Source of the DNA: CALVUJ01 sp045128835
GTDB lineage: Bacteria; Bacillota_I; Bacilli_A; RFN20; DUOF01
Reading direction: 5' to 3'
DNA length: 31,805 nt
NCBI GenBank assembly: GCA_045128835.1
Contig: JBGVRX010000009.1
Location: 1 to 31,805 of the forward strand
Of the stretch, positions 1-7,716 are shown in pieces (within the stretch, counting starts at the first letter, position 1; each line of letters starts with the position of its first letter). The notes beneath the pieces were generated by a model, which saw nothing but the letters and a program-made list of their open reading frames with translations, made no database searches and was not told the origin of the DNA. Both the position numbers and the translations under genes were made by a program.

Positions 1-112
1 CTATATTTTACAAACTACTATAATCAAATTCAATTTTTTCACCCATTTTTTTGAATAATCGTATTTGGGTTTTATATTAGTATTCTCTTTATTTATTAAT
101 TTATAATATAAA

Positions 113-1477
113 TTATTTTTTGCTTGATTTTATTTTAAAGAAGATTTTTGTTAGTTTTTCTTTGTTTTTATTATATTTAGGATATTTTAAATTTAACTCT
201 AAACTGTGATGTTTCTTTAAAATACTTTTTTGATGTGAAAATACTTCAAATGATTTTTTACCATGATATGAGCCCATACCACTTAGTCCCACTCCTCCGA
301 AAGGAAGTTTTTCTTCAGTAAGATGCATAATAGTATCATTTATACATCCTCCTCCAAAGGATACTTGTTTTATAACTTTTTTATAATCTTTACCGAAGTA
401 GTAAAGTGCTAATGGTTTATCTAAATCTTTTAGATGTGTTATTACATCATCTAGGTTATTGAATTCTACTATTGGCATAATTGGTCCAAATATTTCTTCT
501 TTCATAATTGGATCACTTAAACTAACATCTTCTAAAACAGTTGGTTCTAATACACCACCAACTACATTACCTCCAAAAGCTAACTTATCTTTATTTATTA
601 GTTTAGTTAGTTTGTTTAAACTTTTCTCATTTATAACTTTAGTAAAATTATCACTAAGTTTACCTTCTTCATAATAAAACTCTTGAATATATTTCATTAC
701 TGATTTAATGAATTCTCTTTTTATATCGTTATGAACAAGTATATAATCTGGCGCGACACAAGTTTGTCCTGCATTTAAATATTTACCCCAAACAACTCTT
801 TTAGCACTCTTTTCTATATCAGCAGTTTTATCTACGATACAAGGAGATTTTCCTCCAAGTTCTAAAGTCATTGGAGTTAAATACTTAGCTTGTTTCTCCA
901 TCAACTCTTTTGCTACACTAGGTGAACCAGTATAGAAAACATAATCAAACTTCAAATCAAATAGTTTCTCCATATTTTCTTTAGTGTTTTCCATCACATA
1001 AATATATTCATCATCAAATATACTTAAAATCTTTTCTATTACACTAGTAACTTTAGGAGTATTTCTAGAACTCTTTAAGATAACTGTATTACCTGTAGCA
1101 ATCGCTGCTACTAAAGGCATCATTGTTAATTGGAAAGGATAATTCCAAGGTGCTACTATTAAAGTATTACCATAAGGCTCATTCAAAACATAACCCCGTG
1201 AAGGCATATTAATTAAAGAAGTTCTAACCTTTTTAGGTTTACTTAATTTATTTAGATTTCTAATAAAGTAATTTATTTCTCTTATTACTAAGCCTACTTC
1301 AGTAGAATACACATCAAACTCACACTTATTATAATCTTCTTTAAAAGCCTTAACTAAATCTTCTAAATTAGTAAAAATACTTTCTTTTAATTTAAGTAAA
1401 GCTTCTTTTCTAAATTTAATATCTAGCGTTTTACTTGTTTTAAAAAACTCTCTTTGTTTGTTTAAGATATTTTCCAT
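113..1477 (-). CDS. Aldehyde dehydrogenase, class 3-like (NAD(P)-dependent)
   Basis: Oxidises an aldehyde to a carboxylic acid with NAD(P)+. The substrate cannot be read from sequence. At 454 residues it has the short length of the ALDH3 / coniferyl-aldehyde type rather than the roughly 490 residues of classic ALDHs. Visible motifs are WNYPF (Asn112, oxyanion hole), LELGGKSP with the general base Glu206, AGQTC with the nucleophile Cys240, and EEIFGPI. The cofactor-loop lysine is in LKSS (Lys135) where many relatives have KPS. SD AAGGAGG lies 7-8 bases before ATG. It is the second gene of a two-gene operon, 14 nt after a TIM-barrel protein, so the pair may detoxify or use a sugar-derived aldehyde (inference). 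No convincing terminator is visible between the stop and the window edge. Confidence 0.93.
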   Translation of the reverse strand: MENILNKQREFFKTSKTLDIKFRKEALLKLKESIFTNLEDLVKAFKEDYNKCEFDVYSTEVGLVIREINYFIRNLNKLSKPKKVRTSLINMPSRGYVLNEPYGNTLIVAPWNYPFQLTMMPLVAAIATGNTVILKSSRNTPKVTSVIEKILSIFDDEYIYVMENTKENMEKLFDLKFDYVFYTGSPSVAKELMEKQAKYLTPMTLELGGKSPCIVDKTADIEKSAKRVVWGKYLNAGQTCVAPDYILVHNDIKREFIKSVMKYIQEFYYEEGKLSDNFTKVINEKSLNKLTKLINKDKLAFGGNVVGGVLEPTVLEDVSLSDPIMKEEIFGPIMPIVEFNNLDDVITHLKDLDKPLALYYFGKDYKKVIKQVSFGGGCINDTIMHLTEEKLPFGGVGLSGMGSYHGKKSFEVFSHQKSILKKHHSLELNLKYPKYNKNKEKLTKIFFKIKSSKK

Positions 1478-1489
1478 ATAAATACCTCC

Positions 1490-2275
1490 TTATTTATTTC
1501 TGTAATAATTAATTCTTTCTTCTAAGTCCTTAGCTTGCTTAAAACATTCATTAACAACATCTTCTTTAGAATCATCACTAGATTGTTTCATTAGAAGTTC
1601 ATAATCTAAGTTAACTTCCTTGCATTTAGACAACCCTAGAGCAATCTTTTCCCAATCAATATTTCCATATTTATTTAAAGTATGACTATCTTGATCACCT
1701 TTGTTATCATGTAAATGTAAACAGATAAGTTTATCTCCATACTTACCTAAATAATCAAATCCATAATCAAAGCAATTATTGTGTCCTGCATCATAACAGA
1801 ACTTAGCGTACTTATTATCATCATATCTACTAAACAGTTTTTCTAGTAATTGTTGATTGAAATCTAAGTTCTCTATTGCTAAAGGAACATCTAGTTTCTC
1901 ACAAACCTTTAAGATTCTATCTAATCTTTTATAACCGATTTCACTTTCTTCACCAGAAATATGCGCTACTACACAAGTAAAACCATATTTCTTAGCAAGA
2001 TGTAAATCTTTAATAATTCTCTTTTCAATCTTATTTCCTATTTTATTATCCATAAAGAAATTAGGTAATTCATCTTCTACATATGTCATATGCAAACTAG
2101 ATAACTTTAATCCTGCTTTTTTTATATATTTAACCTGATTTCTAATTGAACCGTTTTGCTTGTTTAGACGAGGATCTGCACTTGTAATAACACATTCAAA
2201 CCCTGCTTCTTTTATTAATTTAATTCTTTCTTTGTAATCTGTTTTATATCCAAAATATAAACTAATACCCTTCAT
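1490..2275 (-). CDS. Sugar phosphate isomerase/epimerase-like TIM barrel protein
   Basis: A 261-residue member of the xylose-isomerase-like TIM barrel superfamily (AP endonuclease 2 type), which includes sugar isomerases, epimerases and endonuclease IV. Candidate metal ligands lie at barrel strand ends: His62 (SLHMT), His105 (AHIS), Glu135 (AIENLD), Asp162/His165 (YDAGHN), His187/His189 (LHLHDNKGD) and His198. This pattern fits the isomerase/epimerase subgroup; endonuclease IV is less likely because the protein is shorter and lacks its extra His set. SD AAGGTGG sits 7 bases upstream of ATG. It precedes the aldehyde dehydrogenase on the same strand with a 12-nt gap, so the two are probably co-transcribed. 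The substrate is unknown. Confidence 0.85.
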   Translation of the reverse strand: MKGISLYFGYKTDYKERIKLIKEAGFECVITSADPRLNKQNGSIRNQVKYIKKAGLKLSSLHMTYVEDELPNFFMDNKIGNKIEKRIIKDLHLAKKYGFTCVVAHISGEESEIGYKRLDRILKVCEKLDVPLAIENLDFNQQLLEKLFSRYDDNKYAKFCYDAGHNNCFDYGFDYLGKYGDKLICLHLHDNKGDQDSHTLNKYGNIDWEKIALGLSKCKEVNLDYELLMKQSSDDSKEDVVNECFKQAKDLEERINYYRNK

Positions 2276-2343
2276 TTACTTCCACCTTACTTCTACAAAA
2301 TAAAGTTTAACATATTAATATAAATTTAGATTTCTTTTAGCAC

Positions 2344-2371
2344 AAAAAAAGGAAAACTTTTGGTTTCCCTT
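2344..2371 (-). terminator. Intrinsic terminator after the AlbA_2 protein gene
   Basis: Read on the minus strand, GGAAACC and GTTTTCC form a stem around AAA(A), followed by seven T. It lies about 30 nt downstream of the stop of the 2403-3758 gene. A second imperfect hairpin (TTAG/TCAA pairing with TTGA/CTAA, 2376-2396) sits between the stop and this stem. Confidence 0.8.
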
Positions 2372-2402
2372 TCTTTAGTGGTCAAGGTTGACTAAAAAAG
2401 GA

Positions 2403-3758
2403 TTAATCAACAACTATCCAACAACCAGATTTATTAGACCCTACTCTTCTAATCAAATTTTGCTCTTTCAAAAATTTCAAATGTTTTCTAATCGCCCTAT
2501 CTGTTATATTTAATTTTTTTGACAATTCTTTTGCTGTGATTCTCCCATTTCCTACAATTTCAATCAATATTTTTTCTTGAATTGAACTAATTTTATTAGG
2601 AACTTTATCAGGAACTTTATTAGGAACTTCTTGACTCTCTCCATTTAATTCTCTAATTTTATTTTTATCTACAATATTATATGGAATCTTGCATTCAATA
2701 AAAGAAGAGCCAAAATGAAATACTTCTTTACCATATTTTTTTATTATTGTAGGAATTCCTCTTCCTGATTGCTCTATATAGTGCAATTGAGTTAATATCT
2801 TAGCCAAACTTTCATTTACAGGTTTGCTAACACCACTAAAGAACTCATCAAGAGTCAAATCAGGATTTAATAAGCCATGAGATATTATCTCTATTCTATC
2901 ATCAAACGCATAAATAGCCGGTGGAGTTTCTTGCATCCAATCATGGTGGCAAACAGCATTCATCCACGCTTCTCTAAATGAATCAACATCTAGATATGGT
3001 GTATCTACCCTTACACCATTCTTAATTTCTGTTTGAATAATATTAAGAATATCCAAAACATATTCAAGAGAATTAGCCATAGCTTTTATTAAGCAACAAT
3101 TACCAAACTCTTTTCTAGAAATAAAATTCGCCTTATCTTTCCCTTTAAATCTAACAACTTTTATAGATACATCATTTTGATCAGATAAAAGAAACGCCAA
3201 CCTATTGTATAATCCCTCTTTGTTCTTTAAATTAAAATTATTAGAAAATGCAGAATCATTAACATGAACTCCACGAAAGTTAAGCAAAAGTTTGAACTGT
3301 TCAAATGTCAAATCTTGCCTACTACTTTCTGTCTCCTTAATCGATGGTCTTCTTACATATAAACTTCCGATATATTTTTTCTCAATCTGTTCCTCAGTCA
3401 TACTCCTACAACTTGTTCCTACTCGTATATAACAACCTTTAGAACTTCTTCCATATTTATTAATGTAATACAAAGAAGTACCTTTCTTAACTGCAACTTC
3501 TATAACAAATTTATTTTCTTCATATATAGCTCTAACTTTAATCAACTCTTGAGGGTTTGGAGAAATAGAATTGGAAACAATATCCGATATTTTCTTCATT
3601 GTTTCATCTAGTTTATCAACACCACATATCTCTCCGTTATCTTCTACACCTAAATATATGGTCCCATCATGAGAGTTAAGATATGCAACTACCTCTTTTT
3701 CAAATGTATCATTTAAAGTTCTTTTAAGTTCAACAGATTCCGTTTCAACATATTTCAT
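2403..3758 (-). CDS. AlbA_2 (Schlafen-type) DNA-binding / ATPase-like / HTH protein
   Basis: A 451-residue multidomain protein of the type often annotated as 'ATP-binding protein' or 'RNA-binding domain-containing protein'. Residues 1-125 match the AlbA_2 fold: ESVELK start, DGTIYLGVEDNGEICG, and YIRVGTSCRSM. Residues 255-345 resemble the HATPase_c_4 region found in RecG-like C-terminal families, with Asn267 (AWMNAVCHHDW), DDRIEIISHG and SGRGIP. A short linker repeats VPNK/VPDK/VPNK (378-389). Residues 391-451 form a winged helix (ITAKELSKKLNITDRAIRKH). It is probably a nucleic-acid-binding regulator; similar proteins occur near defence loci but the role is not established. It is the third gene of an operon with the MscS channel, 22 nt apart. 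The SD (AGGT) is weak, 8 bases from ATG. Confidence 0.85.
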   Translation of the reverse strand: MKYVETESVELKRTLNDTFEKEVVAYLNSHDGTIYLGVEDNGEICGVDKLDETMKKISDIVSNSISPNPQELIKVRAIYEENKFVIEVAVKKGTSLYYINKYGRSSKGCYIRVGTSCRSMTEEQIEKKYIGSLYVRRPSIKETESSRQDLTFEQFKLLLNFRGVHVNDSAFSNNFNLKNKEGLYNRLAFLLSDQNDVSIKVVRFKGKDKANFISRKEFGNCCLIKAMANSLEYVLDILNIIQTEIKNGVRVDTPYLDVDSFREAWMNAVCHHDWMQETPPAIYAFDDRIEIISHGLLNPDLTLDEFFSGVSKPVNESLAKILTQLHYIEQSGRGIPTIIKKYGKEVFHFGSSFIECKIPYNIVDKNKIRELNGESQEVPNKVPDKVPNKISSIQEKILIEIVGNGRITAKELSKKLNITDRAIRKHLKFLKEQNLIRRVGSNKSGCWIVVD

Positions 3759-3780
3759 TAAAGTACCTACTTTCTTTATC

Positions 3781-4578
3781 TTATTCTCCTACAATCTCAA
3801 TCTTATTGTGTCCTACTTTAATCCCATATTTTTCAAACTGATTTCTTACTTCTTCTTGCAAGTAATAATATAAATCCCAATACTTATTATTATCACACCA
3901 TACTTTTAATACTACTCGATAACAATTTTCATTATAATCTTCAATATTTATAAAAGGGTCTCTATCTTCCTTTATCATTTTAGAGTTTATAACACTCTCT
4001 AACAAAGCTTTCTTTACATCATTTAAATTAGAACTATAATCAACATTAAAAAACATATCCAATCTTCTTATTTTCTTAGAGGAATAATTAATAATTGATG
4101 AATCTGCCATTTTACCATTTGGAATTACGACAACCTTATTATCAATAGTAATTAAATAAGTATAAAAAGTTTTGATGTCTTCTACTGTCCCACTCATCCC
4201 ATTACATTCAATATAATCACCTATTTTATAAGGACGCATAATTAAAATAATTACCCCTCCTGCAAAATTAGAAAGTGACCCTTGAAGCGCTAAACCTATT
4301 GCAAGTCCAATTGAAGTAATCGCCGCTGCAATAGAAGTTGTTTCTATTCCTACATATCCTAAAAAACAAATAAATGATAATATCTTTAATCCATTTTTAA
4401 GAAATGATAATGATACCCTAATTATTGTTTCATCTATATGTTTCTTTCTTTTTCTTAATTTCTTATCAATTCTTTTTATTGCAATATCAATAACTTTAAA
4501 AATAATAAAAAGAAGGACTAAACCTATAACTAACTTTAATCCTTCTTCTACTATCCATTCTTTTATTTTTATAAGCAT
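3781..4578 (-). CDS. MscS-family small-conductance mechanosensitive ion channel
   Basis: Pore-forming membrane protein that opens under membrane tension to release solutes in hypo-osmotic shock. The 265 residues match the compact three-helix MscS form: TM1 about 13-34, TM2 about 56-77, and the Gly/Ala-rich pore helix TM3 about 83-113 (IGLAIGLALQGSLSNFAGG). PYKIGDYIE and the beta domain with VVVIPNG (149-155) follow. The start at MLIKIKEW has SD GGTGA. The leader can fold ACCAT against ATGGT so that part of the SD is paired, which may modulate translation (inference). It lies 40 nt after the phosphatase gene and 22 nt before the AlbA_2 gene on the same strand. Confidence 0.95.
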   Translation of the reverse strand: MLIKIKEWIVEEGLKLVIGLVLLFIIFKVIDIAIKRIDKKLRKRKKHIDETIIRVSLSFLKNGLKILSFICFLGYVGIETTSIAAAITSIGLAIGLALQGSLSNFAGGVIILIMRPYKIGDYIECNGMSGTVEDIKTFYTYLITIDNKVVVIPNGKMADSSIINYSSKKIRRLDMFFNVDYSSNLNDVKKALLESVINSKMIKEDRDPFINIEDYNENCYRVVLKVWCDNNKYWDLYYYLQEEVRNQFEKYGIKVGHNKIEIVGE

Positions 4579-4618
4579 ATTTTATCACCATTACTAAGTA
4601 TGGTCTTTTTTTATTTAA

Positions 4619-5158
4619 TTAATCCTCAAACTTATATTCAATAACTTTAGCATTAGGCATTTCAAAAGATAATAAATTACCACCTTCAGGTATCCCATTG
4701 AAATAACAATAAATAGCTCTTCCTATTCCATTATGAGCTACTATTAAAATATTTTTATCTTTATAGTCTTCCTTTATCTTATCTAAAAATTCATATACTC
4801 TTCCAAATAACATTCTAGGAGTCTCCATTCCTCCTTTAGTCATATCTTCAAAATAATTCCAACTCTTTTCTCTATCTATACACGAAGATAATTTTCCTTC
4901 AAATTTACCATAAGTTCTTTCAATTACTTCTTCCGTTACAATAACTTCTGCATTATGATATTTATTTATCGCATCACAAGTTTGCCTTGCTCTAAATAAA
5001 GGAGAGCAAAAAATTAAATCTATCTTTAAATCTTTGCATCTTTCTCCCTCTTCTTCAACTTGTTTAAGTCCAGTATCATTAAGAGGAATATCTCTTCTTC
5101 CTGTTAAAATATGTTTAACATTTTCTTCAGTTTGTCCGTGTCTTATAAAATATAACAT
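4619..5158 (-). CDS. Histidine phosphatase family protein (phosphoglycerate-mutase-like)
   Basis: A 179-residue branch-1 histidine phosphatase. The phospho-accepting histidine is in FIRHGQTEEN (Arg6, His7). The second basic cluster is CSPLFRARQT, the acid is near Glu80 (IERTYGKFEG), and the second histidine is His142 in IVAHNGIGR. Family members dephosphorylate small metabolites such as sugar phosphates, alpha-ribazole phosphate or phosphoglycerate; nothing here fixes the substrate. It is first in an operon with MscS and AlbA_2 genes and is preceded by an extended -10 promoter. Confidence 0.92.
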   Translation of the reverse strand: MLYFIRHGQTEENVKHILTGRRDIPLNDTGLKQVEEEGERCKDLKIDLIFCSPLFRARQTCDAINKYHNAEVIVTEEVIERTYGKFEGKLSSCIDREKSWNYFEDMTKGGMETPRMLFGRVYEFLDKIKEDYKDKNILIVAHNGIGRAIYCYFNGIPEGGNLLSFEMPNAKVIEYKFED

Positions 5159-5180
5159 TTTCTCAACTCCCTACTTTTTT

Positions 5181-5189
5181 ATTATAACA
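5181..5189 (-). promoter_or_regulatory. Extended -10 promoter for the phosphatase-MscS-AlbA_2 operon
   Basis: Minus-strand TGTTATAAT (TGn plus a perfect TATAAT) lies just after the T-rich arm of the upstream terminator and about 25 nt before the phosphatase ATG. No good -35 is visible, which is usual for extended -10 promoters. Confidence 0.55.
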
Positions 5190-5226
5190 AAAAGAACCAT
5201 AAACTTCTTTATTTACGGTTCTTTTT
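5189..5226. terminator. Bidirectional intrinsic terminator
   Basis: A 10-bp perfect stem AAAAAGAACC / GGTTCTTTTT extends inward by 4 bp after one mismatch. It overlaps the stop codon of the transglutaminase-like gene (5209) and ends its transcript. Confidence 0.85.
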
Positions 5227-6933
5227 ATCTCTTCCATTTACTTTAATTAAATCATTTTCAATGCTTACACTAACTTTAGCAAAATAATTAGAACAGTGCT
5301 TTCTTCTAAATAAGAATAAACTTTCAAAGCAACTTTTAGTAATCATACTCTTACTATAACGAATGCTATCATATTTGCTCATACCATAGAATTTATATGC
5401 TACATTAACAAGTGCCTCATATGTCTTAGCCATAAATATAGGATGACTTTCTTCAATGCATTTATCTATAACTGCTGCAGCTTGATACTTATTAGTAATA
5501 TTTTTTATTTCTAAAGATTCTTTGGCTTTTTTTCCTAAATTAGTATCTAAAAAAGCTTCAGTACTTTTAATCTTAGCCATTACATCCTTATCACTATTAG
5601 TAGAAATATCCATAATTTCATTATCTCTTTTATCAAAACAATAAGTTTGATCCATCAAAGTTCCTCTAGAAGGGAATAAAATCTTTATTGCTTTTTTACT
5701 TCTATTAGCGTAACTATATTTAAAATCTTTAATTGGAATCATAAAGTTTCTTAAGTTATCAGTACTAGCATTATGACAAGAATCAATATTGTAATAACCT
5801 TCAATATCATACTTCTTATCCTTCAAATATATACAATTAAGAGCGTGATATGTAACATTATTATCACCATCAAACTCTTTAATAATATCCATCTTAACTT
5901 TAATATTTTCATCATTTAATTCTTCAAAAATAGCATTAAATAAACTTGCATATCCTACACAAATAATATTTCTAGTATTCAAAACACTATAAATATTTCT
6001 CGACAAATTAGAGTTTTTTTCATTTTTTATAAATTCCATTTCAGATAATAATTTGTGAACATACAATACCTTTTCATATGGTGATGCTTTAGATTTTCTT
6101 AAAGTTTCTACCACTTCGCTAATCTTATTGTTGGCATTTATAACTTGCTCCTTAGTAAACACTTTATCTGTACCTGTAAACTTAAGTTCATAATCTTCTC
6201 TATAATTTTGTTTGATATACTCTTCCACTTCTAACAATTTAGTAAATTCTTCTTTATTGTAGTATTGACTAGTCGTACTAAAACAAAAATCAAATTTATC
6301 TTTTTTGTAACTCTTCTTAAGTTTATCTACAATTCTAATAATATCCCCTTTTACTTCATCATTAAAAGTGACTCCAGGTTTCATTTCAAAAGAAATAACA
6401 TTGTTATATTTATTTTTAACCGTTCTTATATACCTACTAAGATTAAATCCTTTCGCATCAGTGTAAATAACTTCTTGAGAAGCTTTATCCTCAAGAATAT
6501 CTTCATCATTCTCCCTATCAACATATAGTGGATTATTTTTAGTTATATAATAACCTGTTTCAAAAGCCATTTCTTTTTTCCCATCTTTAACTCTTGAAAA
6601 CTTATTTACATAATTTTCTAATTCATCTGGAGTATATTCTTCAAACTCATTAACTTTGAAATTAATATTATGTGTTTTAGCAAAATTAATCAAATACATC
6701 CATTCATCATATTTCAAATTATGAATTCTAGTAACGTCAAAAGACAAATTAAGAACAACGCCCTTTTTTACATATTTGAATAATCTTCTATAATTGAAAT
6801 CTAGTAAAGGTTCATTTAAAGTCATAGGCAACAAACATACATCATCAGGCTTTAAACTAATATTAGGAATTATAACAACTCCATCGGGATTAGTACTCAA
6901 TCTATAATATTTTATATTACTTATATCTCTCAT
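5209..6933 (-). CDS. Transglutaminase-like (papain-fold) cytosolic protein
   Basis: A 574-residue protein whose residues about 290-390 look like the transglutaminase core. The nucleophile candidate is Cys325 in NIICVGYASLF, the histidine is His363 in YHALNCIYL, and the acid is Asp376 or Asp384 in KKYDIEGYYNID. This Cys-His-Asp order and spacing are typical of the superfamily, whose members are proteases, peptide N-glycanases or crosslinkers. No signal peptide or membrane segment is present, so it should act in the cytosol, unlike many bacterial relatives. The N-terminal 280 residues and C-terminal 180 are not recognised. SD GGGAGG. It is monocistronic between its own promoter and the terminator at 5189-5226. 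Substrate unknown. Confidence 0.7.
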   Translation of the reverse strand: MRDISNIKYYRLSTNPDGVVIIPNISLKPDDVCLLPMTLNEPLLDFNYRRLFKYVKKGVVLNLSFDVTRIHNLKYDEWMYLINFAKTHNINFKVNEFEEYTPDELENYVNKFSRVKDGKKEMAFETGYYITKNNPLYVDRENDEDILEDKASQEVIYTDAKGFNLSRYIRTVKNKYNNVISFEMKPGVTFNDEVKGDIIRIVDKLKKSYKKDKFDFCFSTTSQYYNKEEFTKLLEVEEYIKQNYREDYELKFTGTDKVFTKEQVINANNKISEVVETLRKSKASPYEKVLYVHKLLSEMEFIKNEKNSNLSRNIYSVLNTRNIICVGYASLFNAIFEELNDENIKVKMDIIKEFDGDNNVTYHALNCIYLKDKKYDIEGYYNIDSCHNASTDNLRNFMIPIKDFKYSYANRSKKAIKILFPSRGTLMDQTYCFDKRDNEIMDISTNSDKDVMAKIKSTEAFLDTNLGKKAKESLEIKNITNKYQAAAVIDKCIEESHPIFMAKTYEALVNVAYKFYGMSKYDSIRYSKSMITKSCFESLFLFRRKHCSNYFAKVSVSIENDLIKVNGRDKKNRK

Positions 6934-6955
6934 TCTAATCCCTCCCTTTTTTAAT

Positions 6956-6984
6956 ATTTTAATCTAATAAACTATGTTTATCAA
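6956..6984 (-). promoter_or_regulatory. Sigma-A promoter of the transglutaminase-like gene
   Basis: Minus-strand TTGATA, 17-nt spacer, TAAAAT, about 23 nt before the start codon. It is divergent from the NAD operon promoter about 50 nt away. Confidence 0.65.
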
Positions 6985-7036
6985 TCACAAATTTTATTAT
7001 TTTTCGCTTCTCTTTTTAATTTTTTGTTAAAAACAG

Positions 7037-7065
7037 TTGCAAAAACAAAATAAAGGTTATATAAT
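7037..7065 (+). promoter_or_regulatory. Sigma-A promoter of the NAD salvage operon
   Basis: TTGCAA (7037-7042), a 17-nt spacer, then a perfect TATAAT (7060-7065). The predicted start near 7072 gives a leader of about 30 nt with SD AAGGAG before the nicotinamidase ATG. Confidence 0.8.
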
Positions 7066-7075
7066 GATAGTATCA
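7065..7075. promoter_or_regulatory. Candidate operator (NrtR-like site) in the NAD promoter
   Basis: An 11-bp perfect odd palindrome, TGATA-G-TATCA, begins on the last base of the -10 box and covers the predicted transcription start. Binding here would block RNA polymerase. An NrtR-like repressor is encoded in the operon, so autoregulation is likely. The match to any published NrtR motif was not tested. Confidence 0.4.
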
Positions 7076-7100
7076 AAATGATAATAAGGAGAGAAAGAAA

Positions 7101-7715
7101 ATGAAAAATTATAAAAAAATGCTTTATGTAATTGATATGGTAAAAGGATTTGTAACTGAAGGAGTTATGCATGATGAATACATCGGACATACAGTTGAAG
7201 AACAAGTTAAATTAATTAAAAAATTCAAAAAAGAAAATCAAGGAATTGCTTTAGTAGGTGAAGGACACTCAAAGGATTGCGTAGAATTTAAAACATTCCC
7301 AGAACACTGTGTTTTAGGAACTAGCGAAGCAGACTTTGTTGAAGGAATTCGCGAATTTGAAGAAGACGCTAAAGTTTATAGAAAGAATTCTACTAGTGCA
7401 TTATTTGCTCCAGGATTAATGGCAGATATTGAAGAGATGAAAGATTTAGAAGAAATTGTTGTATGTGGTTGTTGTACAGATATATGTGTAATTAACTTTG
7501 TAGTGCCTTTAAAGAATTATTTCAATCAAATAAATAAAGATGTAAAAATCTTTGTTGTAGAGAGCGCTACTGAAACATATGGAGCACCAAACCATAACAG
7601 AGAAGAATACAATGAAATGGCTTACAAATTAATGAAACAATCTGGTATTGAAGTAGTTAAGAATGTAAAAGAATTAGAAGAAAGAGAAAATCAATTAAAA
7701 AAAGGTGGTAGATAA
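7101..7715 (+). CDS. pncA: Nicotinamidase (isochorismatase-fold)
   Basis: Hydrolyses nicotinamide to nicotinate and ammonia, the first step of NAD salvage. The 204-residue protein has the isochorismatase fold with the catalytic triad Asp12 (YVIDMVKGF), Lys94 (VYRKNSTSAL) and Cys129 (CGCCTDICV), plus the cis-peptide CTD segment. His56 and His69 lie where metal ligands are expected. SD AAGGAGAG precedes ATG. The neighbouring nicotinate phosphoribosyltransferase starts 1 nt after the stop, which supports nicotinamidase over isochorismatase. It is the first gene of the six-gene operon. Confidence 0.93.
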   Translation: MKNYKKMLYVIDMVKGFVTEGVMHDEYIGHTVEEQVKLIKKFKKENQGIALVGEGHSKDCVEFKTFPEHCVLGTSEADFVEGIREFEEDAKVYRKNSTSALFAPGLMADIEEMKDLEEIVVCGCCTDICVINFVVPLKNYFNQINKDVKIFVVESATETYGAPNHNREEYNEMAYKLMKQSGIEVVKNVKELEERENQLKKGGR

Positions 7716-7716
7716 T

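Noticed and set aside
1..112. AT-rich palindrome near 96-112 as a terminator or replication signal
   Set aside because: The symmetric AATTTATA/TATAAATT is expected by chance at this base composition and is not followed by a T-run on the relevant strand; nothing else is supported in this stretch.
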